From the NCBI GenBank assembly GCA_965367295.1, contig CBDUHN010000001.1, forward strand, positions 124,001-188,000: DNA of 64,000 bases, read 5' to 3'. Positions 6,321-15,403 of the stretch are shown piece by piece. The notes beneath the pieces are model-generated. The model searched no databases. It saw nothing but the letters and a program-made list of their open reading frames with translations, and was not told where the DNA came from. How positions within the stretch are numbered: the first letter of the stretch is position 1; each line of letters begins with the position of its first letter. This DNA is from JAIVHA01 sp965367295. Its GTDB lineage: Bacteria; Pseudomonadota; Gammaproteobacteria; DSM-19610. The position numbers and the translations under genes were made by a program.

Positions 6321-8627
6321 GTGCCACACACACACCTATCGCCTGCTTCGTCCGTACCTATTCTGCCCCGTGTGCTGGCGCTGACGCTGCTTGGACTGGT
6401 GGTTGCCGGTATCCTGCAGTTCCCCATTCTGCAGGGCTGGCTCACATTGGGCCTGCTGCTGCTCACTACCCTTTCCTTCTATCGCCCGGCACTCTGGCTG
6501 TTCGCACTCCCTGCGCTGCTGCCCATCGCCAACAGCGCCCCCTGGAGTGGCCGTTTCTTTCTCACTGAATTCGATTTCCTGGCCCTGACCTGCATCGCCA
6601 TCGCACTATTCCATGGGCAATACCGCCGTACCTCATCCCGGCTGAAACACGTAGCCATCGCAGCCATGTTGCTGCTCATGGCCAGTCATCTGATCAGCCT
6701 CGTGATCGGATCGTTACCCGTGCAGGCAATCGATTCCAACAGCTTCTTCAGTTACTACTCACACTACAACGCCTTGCGAATCGAAACCGGATTCCTGTAC
6801 GCCCTGCTGCTGTATATGCCGGCCAGGTATCTTTACCAGGCCGCACCGGAATACAGCGTTCAACTGGTAACCCGCGGCATTCTCACCGGCGTGTTCCTGG
6901 TGGGCCTGATTGTGCTTTGGGAACGCGGCACCTTTACCGACATGCTCTATGCTCAAAACCGCTATGAATTCTTTCGCAGCCTGCTTAACTTCTCCACGCC
7001 CTATCGCATCACGGCCCTGTTCTCCGAAATGCATTCCGGCGGCACCGCCATCGACGGCTACCTGATCCTGTGTTGGCCGATCACGCTCTGGTGCACACTG
7101 GCCGCCCGCACCCGGCTATTGCAGACGATCGGTTTCCTTGGTTTTCTGGCCTGCTCCTATGCCACGCTGGTGACCTTTTCCCGCGGTGTCGTGTTCGGTG
7201 TACTGGTGGCGATGCTGATCATTGTCATCGGGTATCTGCTGACCTATCGCATCCGTATCTTTCGCTGGCGGGCTTTGGGCATCCTGCTGAGCGGCCTGTT
7301 GCTGACCGGCACCCTCATCGTGGCCTATCGCAGCGGTGGAACGCTGGCGATATTTGGCCTGGCGGCGCTCACGCTGAGCTGTTACCTGGCGGGATATCGG
7401 CCATTCCCGCCGCTGGACCGGTTTCGCTGGCATGCACTGGTGCCCACCGTCCTGTTTCTGGCCTGGTTCATTTTTCATGCCCAGACCACCTCCAAGTGGC
7501 ATCCCCAGGATGCCGGGAGCGCACTACTGGTCACCCTCGGTGTCTGTTCCATCGCCGGCATCGCGGCCTTTATCCTTGGCATCCGGGCCCAGGCACTACC
7601 CGGTCGGCGCACCGCCCTGCTGATCGGCACCGGCTTTATCCTGTTTGCCACCATGATGACGTTTGGTGTCGGCGGTTATCGCATGACCGAACGGCTGTCC
7701 GGAGTATCCGCGGATCTTGCCCACCGTACCGAGCACTGGAATACCGCCCTGCGCATCATGGATCACGACATGGCCACCGGACTGTTCGGCATGGGTGCGG
7801 GCCGCTTCCCGGAGGCCTACCTGTTTCGCGCCAACGCACCGCAATACGGTTCCTACCTGTTCCTGCCCGACCCTGCGACCGGAAAACCCTTGCTGGAACT
7901 CGGTGGTGGCAAGGACGCCCGTATCGGCCAGCGCATCCAGCTCGCCCGCGAACATCGTCATCGGCTGACCGTGGTGGCCCGCACCGATGACCCTAAGGCG
8001 ATGCTCTATGTCCGTATCTGCCGTCGGCACCTGATCAATCCCAATGAATGGAATCCAAGCTGCTACACCCTCAAGGAGGAGATCGAACGCAGCGCACCCG
8101 GTGTATGGAATACCATCGAAAAGGAAATCCCCGCTAATTTCTTCAAAACCGCCAGGCCCATCGGCCAGCCACCGCTCACGCTGACCGTGTCCAATCGGCG
8201 GGAGTATGCCTATGCCCTCAGACCCCCCACGCTGCTACAGGTATCAGCGGTGGAGCTGCTGGACCTCGATACTGGCAAAGCGATCATCCACAACGCGGAT
8301 TTCTCGGCCGGTGGCGATCGCTGGTTCCCCTACTTCGACTTCAATCACCTGCCCTGGCATATCAAGAATGTCTGGTTATCGATCTATTTCGATGCCGGCC
8401 TGCTGGGCATCTTCGCCACCCTGGTGGCCATCGTCGCTGTAGTCCGCACCAGCCTGCGGGAGGCCACCGCCCACCAGCACCTGCCCCTCTACCTCACCGC
8501 CTCGATACTCGGTTTCTTTGCCGTGGGCAGTTTCGGCACCCTGCTGGATACCCCGCGTATCGCCTACCTGTTCTATTCCCTGCTGTTCATGTCCTGGTTG
8601 CTGCGGCGGCCCGATCCCACCGGGTAA
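6321..8627 (+). CDS. O-antigen ligase / Wzy-type polymerase with large periplasmic insertion
   Basis: This 768-residue polytopic inner-membrane protein has about a dozen hydrophobic helices. The Wzy_C/WaaL-type core runs roughly from residue 195 to 500 (YATLVTFSRGVVFGV, then HRTEHWNTALRIMDHDMATGLFG, the conserved large-loop start). The usual second half of the loop, HLPWHIKNVWLSIYFDAGLLG, follows only about 170 residues later. The intervening segment (about 505-670) contains beta-rich sequence resembling a carbohydrate-binding jelly-roll. The protein would join or polymerise lipid-linked glycans at the periplasmic face. The start is GTG and uncertain; a GTG at 6372 would also give a short N-terminus before the first helix. 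It is the first gene of a plus-strand sugar operon and is followed by a flippase. Confidence 0.8.
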   Translation: MPHTHLSPASSVPILPRVLALTLLGLVVAGILQFPILQGWLTLGLLLLTTLSFYRPALWLFALPALLPIANSAPWSGRFFLTEFDFLALTCIAIALFHGQYRRTSSRLKHVAIAAMLLLMASHLISLVIGSLPVQAIDSNSFFSYYSHYNALRIETGFLYALLLYMPARYLYQAAPEYSVQLVTRGILTGVFLVGLIVLWERGTFTDMLYAQNRYEFFRSLLNFSTPYRITALFSEMHSGGTAIDGYLILCWPITLWCTLAARTRLLQTIGFLGFLACSYATLVTFSRGVVFGVLVAMLIIVIGYLLTYRIRIFRWRALGILLSGLLLTGTLIVAYRSGGTLAIFGLAALTLSCYLAGYRPFPPLDRFRWHALVPTVLFLAWFIFHAQTTSKWHPQDAGSALLVTLGVCSIAGIAAFILGIRAQALPGRRTALLIGTGFILFATMMTFGVGGYRMTERLSGVSADLAHRTEHWNTALRIMDHDMATGLFGMGAGRFPEAYLFRANAPQYGSYLFLPDPATGKPLLELGGGKDARIGQRIQLAREHRHRLTVVARTDDPKAMLYVRICRRHLINPNEWNPSCYTLKEEIERSAPGVWNTIEKEIPANFFKTARPIGQPPLTLTVSNRREYAYALRPPTLLQVSAVELLDLDTGKAIIHNADFSAGGDRWFPYFDFNHLPWHIKNVWLSIYFDAGLLGIFATLVAIVAVVRTSLREATAHQHLPLYLTASILGFFAVGSFGTLLDTPRIAYLFYSLLFMSWLLRRPDPTG

Positions 8628-8800
8628 TTATTCATGAATGATTCCGCCGTCTAGCCGATACCCTTCCCACATCGCCTATCCAGGTACACCGAGCGCTGGC
8701 ACCCCGCCTCGGAAACACTGGATATAAATAATATAAACTATTGTATAAAAAGGATATTCACGCTAAACTGGCGTGATCCCAAGGCCGGCCGAACCCATTC
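8628..8800 (+). promoter_or_regulatory. AT-rich leader ahead of the flippase gene
   Basis: This 173-base gap lies inside the sugar operon. Its second half (8720-8765) is markedly AT-rich (ATATAAATAATATAAAC, then TTGTATAAAAAGGATATTC), unlike the GC-rich surroundings, and is a plausible internal promoter for the flippase and the genes behind it. I could not pick out a convincing -35/-10 pair with correct spacing. Confidence 0.3.
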
Positions 8801-10300
8801 GTGACTACACCGCAACACTCCGCTGACAAAAAAGCCCTGGGGCAATCCATCCGCGGCGGTGCCGCCTGGCTGTTCATGGGCAGCACGGGTAATCAGATCC
8901 TCACCTTCCTGTTCGGTATTATCCTGGCCCGCCTGCTGGCCCCCGAGGACTTCGGGGTACTGGTGACCATCCAGATCTTCACCGGCATGCTCAGCTTCGT
9001 CGCCGGCGGCGGTATGGGTCAGGCGCTGATCCGGGCCCGTGAGGCCAACAAGGCCGACTACGACGCGGTACTGACACTGCAGGTACTGATCGGCCTGGCT
9101 ATCTATATGGCCCTGTTCCTGTTTGCCCCGGTGTTCGCGAGTTGGTACGGCAATCCCGCCTACGAGGCCATCCTGCGGGTATCGGCACTGACCTTCGTCC
9201 TGCGGCCCTTTGCCAATCTGCCGGGCAACGTGCTGCACCGGCAGATGCGATTCAAGGCCCGTTCCCTGGCGGGCCTTGCGGTACTGCTGATCAGCAATCT
9301 CAGCACCATCGCCATGGCCTTCGCGGGCCTGGCGGTATGGAGCCTGATCCTGGGGGGGCTGATCAGCGCGTTGGCCAATATCGCCATTCTCATCCCGGTA
9401 TCAGGCTGGCGTCCCGGTTTCAGCCTGCAACTGGGGCGTGCCCGTGGACTGATCCGCTACGGCATGCTTACCACCATCGGCGATTTCATCGTCTACGTGC
9501 GTAACCAGGCCAGCAATTTCATTCTCTCCCGCACACTCGGACCGGGTGATCTTGGTCTGTTCAACAAGGCCCAGAGCCTGGTCACGATCCCCAATACCAT
9601 GGTCACCGGGCCGGTCTATCAGGTGGTCTTCCGGGCCATCGCCCGCGAACAGGATGACCGCAATCGCTGCCAGTACCTGTTCCTGAAATCCATCACCCTG
9701 TCCTGCCTGTATACCTGGCCTCTGCTGTTCGCGCTGGCCTGGCTGGCCACCCCACTGATCCGCTTCCTCTATGGCGATAAATGGATCGGTGCCGGTGAAC
9801 CCATGGCCTGGCTGGGCATGGTCGCCCCCTTCATCGTGCTGGAGCGCATGGCCGGTGCCGTGCTGGCAGCCCGCAACTGGCTGCATCGTGAAATCCCGGT
9901 GCAGATCGCTCAACTCTGCATCGGCATCCTCGGTGCAATCGCAGGCCTGCCCCACGGTCTGCTGGGGGTCACGGTAGGGGGTTCGCTCGCCTTCATCTAT
10001 GGTTCGCTGCATCTCTCCTGGCTGGCGGCTCAATGCCTGGAACTGCCCTACCACCGATTATTCAGCGCCATGTTGCCTGCCACAGTGCTAAGCGTGGGCA
10101 TGCTGCTGGCATGGGCGGCCATCGAACCGCTGCTGGCGACCTACGATTCTGTCGGAGATTTCACCTATTTAGTGATAATGTCCGCCACAGGCGCGATAAT
10201 ATACGGTGCTCTGTTCCTGCTGCTGCCCATGGCCGCACTGCGGGAAGAACGCAAAAAATGGCTGAGCAAACTGGGCCTGAACCGCGGAACAATAACCTGA
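8801..10300 (+). CDS. lipopolysaccharide/teichuronic-type flippase (Wzx, PST family)
   Basis: This 499-residue protein has 12-14 membrane helices and the MOP/PST exporter pattern: GAAWLFMGSTGNQILTFLFG at the start, LARLLAPEDFGVLVTIQIF, and VRNQASNFILSRTLGPGDLGLFNKAQSL at the beginning of the second half. It would flip an undecaprenyl-linked oligosaccharide across the inner membrane. The start is GTG after an AT-rich 170-base spacer, with no strong ribosome site. The adjacent O-antigen ligase-like protein and downstream sugar enzymes suggest a Wzx/Wzy-type pathway separate from the exosortase-linked locus further right. The specific repeat unit cannot be told from sequence. Confidence 0.87.
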   Translation: MTTPQHSADKKALGQSIRGGAAWLFMGSTGNQILTFLFGIILARLLAPEDFGVLVTIQIFTGMLSFVAGGGMGQALIRAREANKADYDAVLTLQVLIGLAIYMALFLFAPVFASWYGNPAYEAILRVSALTFVLRPFANLPGNVLHRQMRFKARSLAGLAVLLISNLSTIAMAFAGLAVWSLILGGLISALANIAILIPVSGWRPGFSLQLGRARGLIRYGMLTTIGDFIVYVRNQASNFILSRTLGPGDLGLFNKAQSLVTIPNTMVTGPVYQVVFRAIAREQDDRNRCQYLFLKSITLSCLYTWPLLFALAWLATPLIRFLYGDKWIGAGEPMAWLGMVAPFIVLERMAGAVLAARNWLHREIPVQIAQLCIGILGAIAGLPHGLLGVTVGGSLAFIYGSLHLSWLAAQCLELPYHRLFSAMLPATVLSVGMLLAWAAIEPLLATYDSVGDFTYLVIMSATGAIIYGALFLLLPMAALREERKKWLSKLGLNRGTIT

Positions 10301-10393
10301 ACACACGGGCGCAGACCCGGTCCTCCTTCGGACCTGGCCGGGCTGCCATGGCAATGAGCCATCTTTCAGACAACAAACAGCATGGGGAAAAGC

Positions 10394-11425
10394 ATGACCA
10401 ACTCGAAATGGCAAGGTGAATCCGTACTGATCACCGGAGTATGCGGAACCGTGGGCCAGGAACTGCTACGCCAGATCGTCGCCAAGGGTCCCAGGGAAAT
10501 TATCGGCCTCGACAATAACGAAAGCGAACTTTTCTTCCTTACCGAAGAATACCGTAACCACGGTAACGTCCGGCTCTACCTGTCCGATATGCGCGACCGT
10601 GATGAACTGATGCGCAAGATGAAGGGCATCGATATCGTCCTGCATGCCGCGGCACTCAAGCATGTGATCCTGTGCGAACATTCCCCACGCGATGCGGTTC
10701 AGACCAACATCATCGGTACACAGAACATAATTGACGCCTCCATCGCCGCGGGCGCCAAGCGGGTGTTGTTCACCTCCTCGGACAAGGCCGTGAATCCCAC
10801 CAATGTGATGGGCACCTCCAAACTGATGGGGGAACGGCTGATCACTGCTGCCAATGCCCATAGCCGCGATGATGGACCGATCTTCGCCTCCACCCGCTTC
10901 GGCAATGTGCTCGGTTCCCGAGGCTCGGTCATCCCGCTTTTCAAGCGTCAGATCGAGGCCGGCGGACCGGTGACCCTCACCGATCCCGACATGACACGCT
11001 TCATCATGACCCTGGAGCAGGCCGTCAGCCTGGTGACTGAATCGGTATTTCTGGCCCACGGTGGTGAGGTGTTCGTCACCAAGATGCCCATCGCCCGGAT
11101 CGAGGATCTCGCCAGCGTGATGATCGAAATCCTGGCCCCGCGCCATGGCCATGATCCGGCAGGGATCGAACTGAAGGTGATCGGCACCAAGGCCGGCGAG
11201 AAGCTCTACGAGGAACTGATGAACGACGAGGAAACCCGCCGGACGCTGGAACTGGACCGCTACTTCGCCGTGCTACCCGCCTTCAAGTCCGTCTACCATG
11301 ACATCACCTACGAATATCCGGGTACACTGCAGAGCCAGGTCGATCGCCCCTACAATTCCTCGGTGGAATCGGCCATGTCCCGCGATGAACTCAAGGCCTA
11401 TATCCTCGAGCACGAACTGGTTTAA
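10394..11425 (+). CDS. nucleotide-sugar 4,6-dehydratase-like SDR protein (CapD/FlaA1 family, short form)
   Basis: This 343-residue cytoplasmic SDR enzyme has the NAD(P) motif GVCGTVGQELL near residue 15, the family block HAAALKHVILCEHSPRDAVQTN, and the active-site region SSDKAVNPTNVMGTSK. The usual YxxxK tyrosine is methionine (MGTSK), as in the WbpM/CapD branch of UDP-GlcNAc 4,6-dehydratases, but the membrane domain of WbpM is absent. It likely makes a 4-keto-6-deoxy nucleotide sugar or a related epimer for the repeat unit. The ATG at 10394 is chosen because GGGGAAAAGC precedes it, whereas the ATG at 10382 has no ribosome site. It is followed 18 bases later by the SqdB-like gene. Confidence 0.82.
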   Translation: MTNSKWQGESVLITGVCGTVGQELLRQIVAKGPREIIGLDNNESELFFLTEEYRNHGNVRLYLSDMRDRDELMRKMKGIDIVLHAAALKHVILCEHSPRDAVQTNIIGTQNIIDASIAAGAKRVLFTSSDKAVNPTNVMGTSKLMGERLITAANAHSRDDGPIFASTRFGNVLGSRGSVIPLFKRQIEAGGPVTLTDPDMTRFIMTLEQAVSLVTESVFLAHGGEVFVTKMPIARIEDLASVMIEILAPRHGHDPAGIELKVIGTKAGEKLYEELMNDEETRRTLELDRYFAVLPAFKSVYHDITYEYPGTLQSQVDRPYNSSVESAMSRDELKAYILEHELV

Positions 11426-11443
11426 ATTCTTTCAGGAGTGGTT

Positions 11444-12592
11444 ATGCGTGTATTGATTCTCGGAGCGGACGGCTATCTGGGCTGGCCAACCGCCATGGCG
11501 TTTGCCGATAAGGGCCATAAGGTACTGGCGGTGGACAACTACCTGCGCCGGCGTATTGCTCAGGAGACCTGTTCGGAGGCGCTGATTCCGACCCCTAACC
11601 TGCAGGATCGAGCCGAGTTGTTTCAGGAGAACGGCGGTAATCCTATCAGGGTGATCATTGGTGACTGCAGTGACTATCGCACCCTGTCCCGCATCGTGGC
11701 CGAGTTCCAGCCCGAAACCGTGGTTCATTATGCCGAACAGCCATCGGCGCCCTATTCCATGATGGGCTTCGATCAGGCTCGTCTGACCCTGGACAACAAC
11801 CTCGGCGTCACCTTCAACCTGATCTGGGCGGTCATGGAGCATGTGCCTGACTGTCACATCGTCAAGCTCGGAACCATGGGCGAATACGGCACGCCCAATA
11901 TTGATATTGAAGAAGGCTGGATCGACATCGAACACAATGGCCGTAAGGACAAGTTTCTCTACCCGCGTCAGGCCGGCAGCCTCTACCACACCACCAAGGT
12001 ACTCGATACCGACCTGCTATGGTTCTACGTGCGCACCCATGGCCTGCGGGTCACCGACCTGATGCAGGGCCCCGTATATGGCCTGTCCACCGAAGCCTCC
12101 GACCGGGATGACCGTCTGCTGCCGAATTTCCACTATGACGATATCTTCGGCACCGTGGTCAACCGGTTCCTGGTGCAGGCCGTGGCCGGAGTGCCGCTGA
12201 CCGTGTACGGCAAGGGCGGCCAGACCCGTGGCTACCTCAATCTCAAGGATACCCTGCAGTGTGTGGAACTGGCCATGCTGAATCCTGCGGGCAAGGGCGA
12301 ACTGCGCATCCTCAACCAGTTCTCCGAACAATTCACGGTCAATGAACTGGCCGACAAGGTACAGCGGGTGGGCAAATCGGCCGGACTCGATGTGCAGATC
12401 AAGGCAGTGGAAAATCCGCGCAAGGAACAGGAGGATCACTACTACAATGCCAAACACAGCGGCCTGCTGGAACTGGGCCTGAAACCACATCTGCTCACCG
12501 ATGAAACCCTGGCCGTGATGCTTGACAAGGTCGTCCGCTATCGCGACCGGATCGATACCCGTAAGATCCTGCCACGCGTGAAATGGAAATGA
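11444..12592 (+). CDS. UDP-sulfoquinovose synthase-like NAD-dependent enzyme (SQD1/SqdB/Agl3 family)
   Basis: This 382-residue extended SDR protein is strikingly close to plant SQD1 and cyanobacterial/archaeal homologues. Visible signatures are GADGYLGWPTA at the N-terminus, HYAEQPSAPYSMM, LGTMGEYGTPNIDIEEG, YHTTK (catalytic Tyr and Lys), VYGKGGQTRGYL, NQFSEQFTVNELA and HYYNAKHSGLLELGL. SQD1 adds sulfite to UDP-glucose to give UDP-sulfoquinovose. The ATG at 11444 has AGGAG at good spacing, while the GTG at 11438 is too close to it. The gene sits in the middle of a glycan operon with no sulfolipid synthase (SqdX/SqdC) alongside, so the product may feed a polysaccharide or glycoprotein glycan rather than a membrane lipid. 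Loss of sulfite-specific residues in this copy cannot be excluded by eye. Confidence 0.82.
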   Translation: MRVLILGADGYLGWPTAMAFADKGHKVLAVDNYLRRRIAQETCSEALIPTPNLQDRAELFQENGGNPIRVIIGDCSDYRTLSRIVAEFQPETVVHYAEQPSAPYSMMGFDQARLTLDNNLGVTFNLIWAVMEHVPDCHIVKLGTMGEYGTPNIDIEEGWIDIEHNGRKDKFLYPRQAGSLYHTTKVLDTDLLWFYVRTHGLRVTDLMQGPVYGLSTEASDRDDRLLPNFHYDDIFGTVVNRFLVQAVAGVPLTVYGKGGQTRGYLNLKDTLQCVELAMLNPAGKGELRILNQFSEQFTVNELADKVQRVGKSAGLDVQIKAVENPRKEQEDHYYNAKHSGLLELGLKPHLLTDETLAVMLDKVVRYRDRIDTRKILPRVKWK

Positions 12593-12621
12593 TGTACTTC
12601 TGCCGCCATCGCCATTGAGTC

Positions 12622-13419
12622 ATGATCGATCCCGTTTCCACATATCTGCAGCGCAATGCCGGCAGCCATGGACCGTTGGTACTGATGTACCACTCGGTCA
12701 GCACCGGGGCGGCCACTCCCGACTGGAAATGGGCGGTATCGCAACGCCAGTTCGTGAACCAGCTGGATTTCCTGTGTGACCAGGGCTGGAATACCCCTTG
12801 TCTCCAGGAGGTCGAGCTCGGGGGGCGTGCTGCACGAGAGGTGGTAATCACCTTTGACGACGGCTATGCCGACAATCACTGGGCCATGGAACAGCTCGCC
12901 CGTCGTGGCATGCGCGCCACCTGGTTTATCGTCAGCCGTGACATCGGCAGCACGTCGGGCTGGATCGACCCTGGTGTGCCGAGACATCGCATGCTCGATG
13001 CCGGGCAGCTGCAGGAAATGCAGGCTGCAGGCATGGAGATCGGCGCCCATAGCCACCGCCATGTGCGGCTGACCCAGCTGTCCGCAGAAGCACTGGCGGA
13101 AGAGGTCCGGATGCCCCGGCAGATCCTCACCGAACTGCTCGGCACCGAAATCGGCAGCTTCGCCTATCCGTACGGGGTACATGACCAGCAGACCGTGGCG
13201 GCCGTGGCCGAGGCCGGTTACCGGAAGGCCTGCATCACCCGGCCTGGCTGGATTGGCTCCGACCAGGATCCATATCGAATCCGCCGGGTATCCGTTTTCG
13301 CCACCGACCGCCTCGGCAGCTTCGCCCGCAAACTCAGCTTCGCGGACAATGATGTCAGTTGGAAGCGAATGTTGCAGTACACCACGGCTCGGGTGCGCGA
13401 TCGCCTGCAAGCAGGATGA
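12622..13419 (+). CDS. polysaccharide deacetylase (NodB fold)
   Basis: This 265-residue CE4-type deacetylase starts with LMYHSVS and carries motif 1 ITFDDGYADN (catalytic and metal Asp, about residues 75-84), motif 2 IGAHSHRHVRLTQLS (the two metal His) and motif 3 FAYPYG. There is no signal peptide, so it is either cytoplasmic or membrane-associated, as several short glycan-cluster NodB proteins are. It would remove N- or O-acetyl groups from a sugar or lipid-linked intermediate. It starts 29 bases after the SqdB-like gene and its stop is followed six bases later by the GT2 start. Confidence 0.87.
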   Translation: MIDPVSTYLQRNAGSHGPLVLMYHSVSTGAATPDWKWAVSQRQFVNQLDFLCDQGWNTPCLQEVELGGRAAREVVITFDDGYADNHWAMEQLARRGMRATWFIVSRDIGSTSGWIDPGVPRHRMLDAGQLQEMQAAGMEIGAHSHRHVRLTQLSAEALAEEVRMPRQILTELLGTEIGSFAYPYGVHDQQTVAAVAEAGYRKACITRPGWIGSDQDPYRIRRVSVFATDRLGSFARKLSFADNDVSWKRMLQYTTARVRDRLQAG

Positions 13420-13424
13420 CGGCG

Positions 13425-14372
13425 ATGACACCGGAAATTTCCATCATCATGCCTTGCTACAATGCCGAGGCCTATATCGGTGCAAGCCTGCAAAGCGTAT
13501 TACAGCAGCATTTCACAGACTTCGAGCTGATCATCGTCAATGACGGTTCCACCGACGCCAGCGCCGATATCCTGCGCGACATCGAGGATCCGCGGGTGCG
13601 AGTGATCGACCAGACCAATGCCGGTGTAATCACGGCACGCAACCGTGGCCTCGCCGAAGCGCGCGGTGAACTGGTGGCCTTTCTCGATTCCGACGACACC
13701 TGGCATCCGGAATTCCTGTCACGGCTGCATGCTGCCCTGCGCACCAGTCCAGAGGCCTGCCTGGCCTATTGTGGCTGGCAGAACCTCGGCCTGCCCGGCC
13801 AGCGCGGGGATCCCTTCATCCCGCCGGACTACGAAGGTCCGGCGAAACTGGAACAGCTGCTGGAAAGCTGCCGCTGGCCGATCCACGCAGCCCTGGTGAA
13901 GCGCAACGAAGTGGAGCGGGCCGGTGGCTTCGACCCACAATTTCCCACCGCCGAGGATTACTGGCTGTGGCTGCGCATCGCGCCCTTCAAGCCGATTGTC
14001 CGGGTCCCGCTACCACTGGCCTACTATCATCACCACGGCGAGCAGCGCAGTACCGCCAGGAACCGGGTCCAAAAGGCCGTGAACCGCTGGCAGATCCGTC
14101 TTGAATTTCTACGCCGGTATCCGGAGGTCCGGACCCGACTCGACAAACGACGCCTGCGCGAACTGGTGCACGGTACCCTGCTGGCATGGGGCTACCGGTG
14201 CTACTGGAACGACGACCTGCCCGCCGCCCGCAGTATTTTTCGCATCGTCATGAAGACCGGTTATGGCTCGCTACGGGACTGGGTGTACATGCTTCCGGCC
14301 TGGCTGCCGTTATCCCTTCATACCCGGTTATTGCAACTGGGGCGGCGAAGCCTGCCACCCGAACCAAGATAA
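13425..14372 (+). CDS. family 2 glycosyltransferase
   Basis: This 315-residue GT-A fold enzyme begins ISIIMPCYNAEAYIG. The nucleotide-sugar binding pattern is VNDGSTDAS, with the acidic motif VAFLDSDDTWHPEF (DxD) at about residue 90 and AEDYWLWLRI at about 185. No membrane helix is evident, so it is a soluble or peripheral inner-membrane enzyme. The ATG at 13425 is preferred because AGGA lies eight bases before it; an ATG at 13416 overlaps the upstream stop. It is one of two consecutive GT2 genes. The donor and linkage cannot be inferred. Confidence 0.88.
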   Translation: MTPEISIIMPCYNAEAYIGASLQSVLQQHFTDFELIIVNDGSTDASADILRDIEDPRVRVIDQTNAGVITARNRGLAEARGELVAFLDSDDTWHPEFLSRLHAALRTSPEACLAYCGWQNLGLPGQRGDPFIPPDYEGPAKLEQLLESCRWPIHAALVKRNEVERAGGFDPQFPTAEDYWLWLRIAPFKPIVRVPLPLAYYHHHGEQRSTARNRVQKAVNRWQIRLEFLRRYPEVRTRLDKRRLRELVHGTLLAWGYRCYWNDDLPAARSIFRIVMKTGYGSLRDWVYMLPAWLPLSLHTRLLQLGRRSLPPEPR

Positions 14373-14424
14373 CACGGTGCTGCCACCAAACGCCGTCAAC
14401 CAATTTCACAAAAGCGATCAGTCC

Positions 14425-15369
14425 ATGGACATCAGCGTTATCATCTGCACGTACAATCGGGCGGAAAACATCCCCGACAGCATTGCCCACCTGGAGCGCC
14501 AGCGGGACCTGGATGGTATTAACTGGGAAGTGGTTATCGTCGACAACAATTCCAGCGATAACACCGCCTCTGTGGTGGCGGAACTGGCAGCGAAATCACC
14601 GCTTCGCATCCGTTACCTGTTGCAACCCAACCAGGGTGCGAGTCACGCCCGCAACCTGGGGATCCAGGAGAGCGAGAGCCCGTTTCTGGTATTCATCGAT
14701 GATGACATCCTGGTATCGGAAGGCTGGTTGCGTGCCTTCCATGAAACCCTGTCGCAGAATAATTGCGAGGTGGCCGGCGGCCGCATTCATCTGCACCTGC
14801 AAACACCCCTTCCTGCCTGGATCAGCGAGGATATGCGAGGCTTCCTCGGCCACCAGGATTTCGGTAGCGAGCCCTTCCAGATGGACGGTGCCAGTCAATA
14901 TCCCTTCGCGGGCAACATGGCGCTCAAACGCGAAGTATTCGCCCGTGCCGGGCAATTCAATACCCGGTTGGGCAAGAAAGGGGATGGCGAAGGACGTAAG
15001 GCACTGTTCAAGGGGGCCGAGAAGGAGTTTTTCGATCGTGTGCATGCCGCAGGCTGTCGTTTCTGCTACCAACCCACGGCCCTGGTATACCACCGTGTGC
15101 TACCATTCCAACTCAGCAAACGCTATTTTCTGCGCGTCCACTATAATGCAGGATTGCAAAAAGCCCGTTTCGACACCCGACATTATCCACGCCATCTTGG
15201 CGGCATCCCCCTGTACTTGCTACCCCAGACCCTGCGCGCCTTCTGGCGTTACCTCCGGCTAACACTGACTCGGGGAAGCCATATCGCCTTTCGCCAACGT
15301 ATGACCGCCGCCCACTTCATGGGAAGTATTGCCGGCTACCGGATGCGCCACAGGCAGCCCCGGGAATGA
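14425..15369 (+). CDS. family 2 glycosyltransferase
   Basis: This 314-residue enzyme begins MDISVIICTYNRAENI. The nucleotide-binding segment is VDNNSSDNTA and the metal-binding segment LVFIDDDILVSEGWL. The middle section, FAGNMALKREVF and KGDGEGRKALFKGAEKEFF, resembles the GT2 subgroup with an acceptor-loop glycine-rich motif. The second half of the next gene's GT domain shares the same layout (ICTHNRQSLL, GPKGHDLGGGEDS), so the two may be related by duplication. The start at 14425 is the ATG directly before the first beta strand. Product location: cytoplasmic face of the inner membrane. Confidence 0.88.
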   Translation: MDISVIICTYNRAENIPDSIAHLERQRDLDGINWEVVIVDNNSSDNTASVVAELAAKSPLRIRYLLQPNQGASHARNLGIQESESPFLVFIDDDILVSEGWLRAFHETLSQNNCEVAGGRIHLHLQTPLPAWISEDMRGFLGHQDFGSEPFQMDGASQYPFAGNMALKREVFARAGQFNTRLGKKGDGEGRKALFKGAEKEFFDRVHAAGCRFCYQPTALVYHRVLPFQLSKRYFLRVHYNAGLQKARFDTRHYPRHLGGIPLYLLPQTLRAFWRYLRLTLTRGSHIAFRQRMTAAHFMGSIAGYRMRHRQPRE

Positions 15370-15403
15370 AGGCCATCATTGTCCGCTGCCACGACCTCAA
15401 TTC

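Noticed and set aside
8738..9238. Long minus-strand open frame opposite the flippase gene
   Set aside because: It is a compositional shadow of a clear flippase coding frame on the other strand and has no family pattern or ribosome site.
9401..10054. Minus-strand open frame of over 200 codons
   Set aside because: It lies fully within the flippase gene in a reverse frame, is rich in glutamine and histidine in a way typical of antisense frames, and has no recognisable motif.
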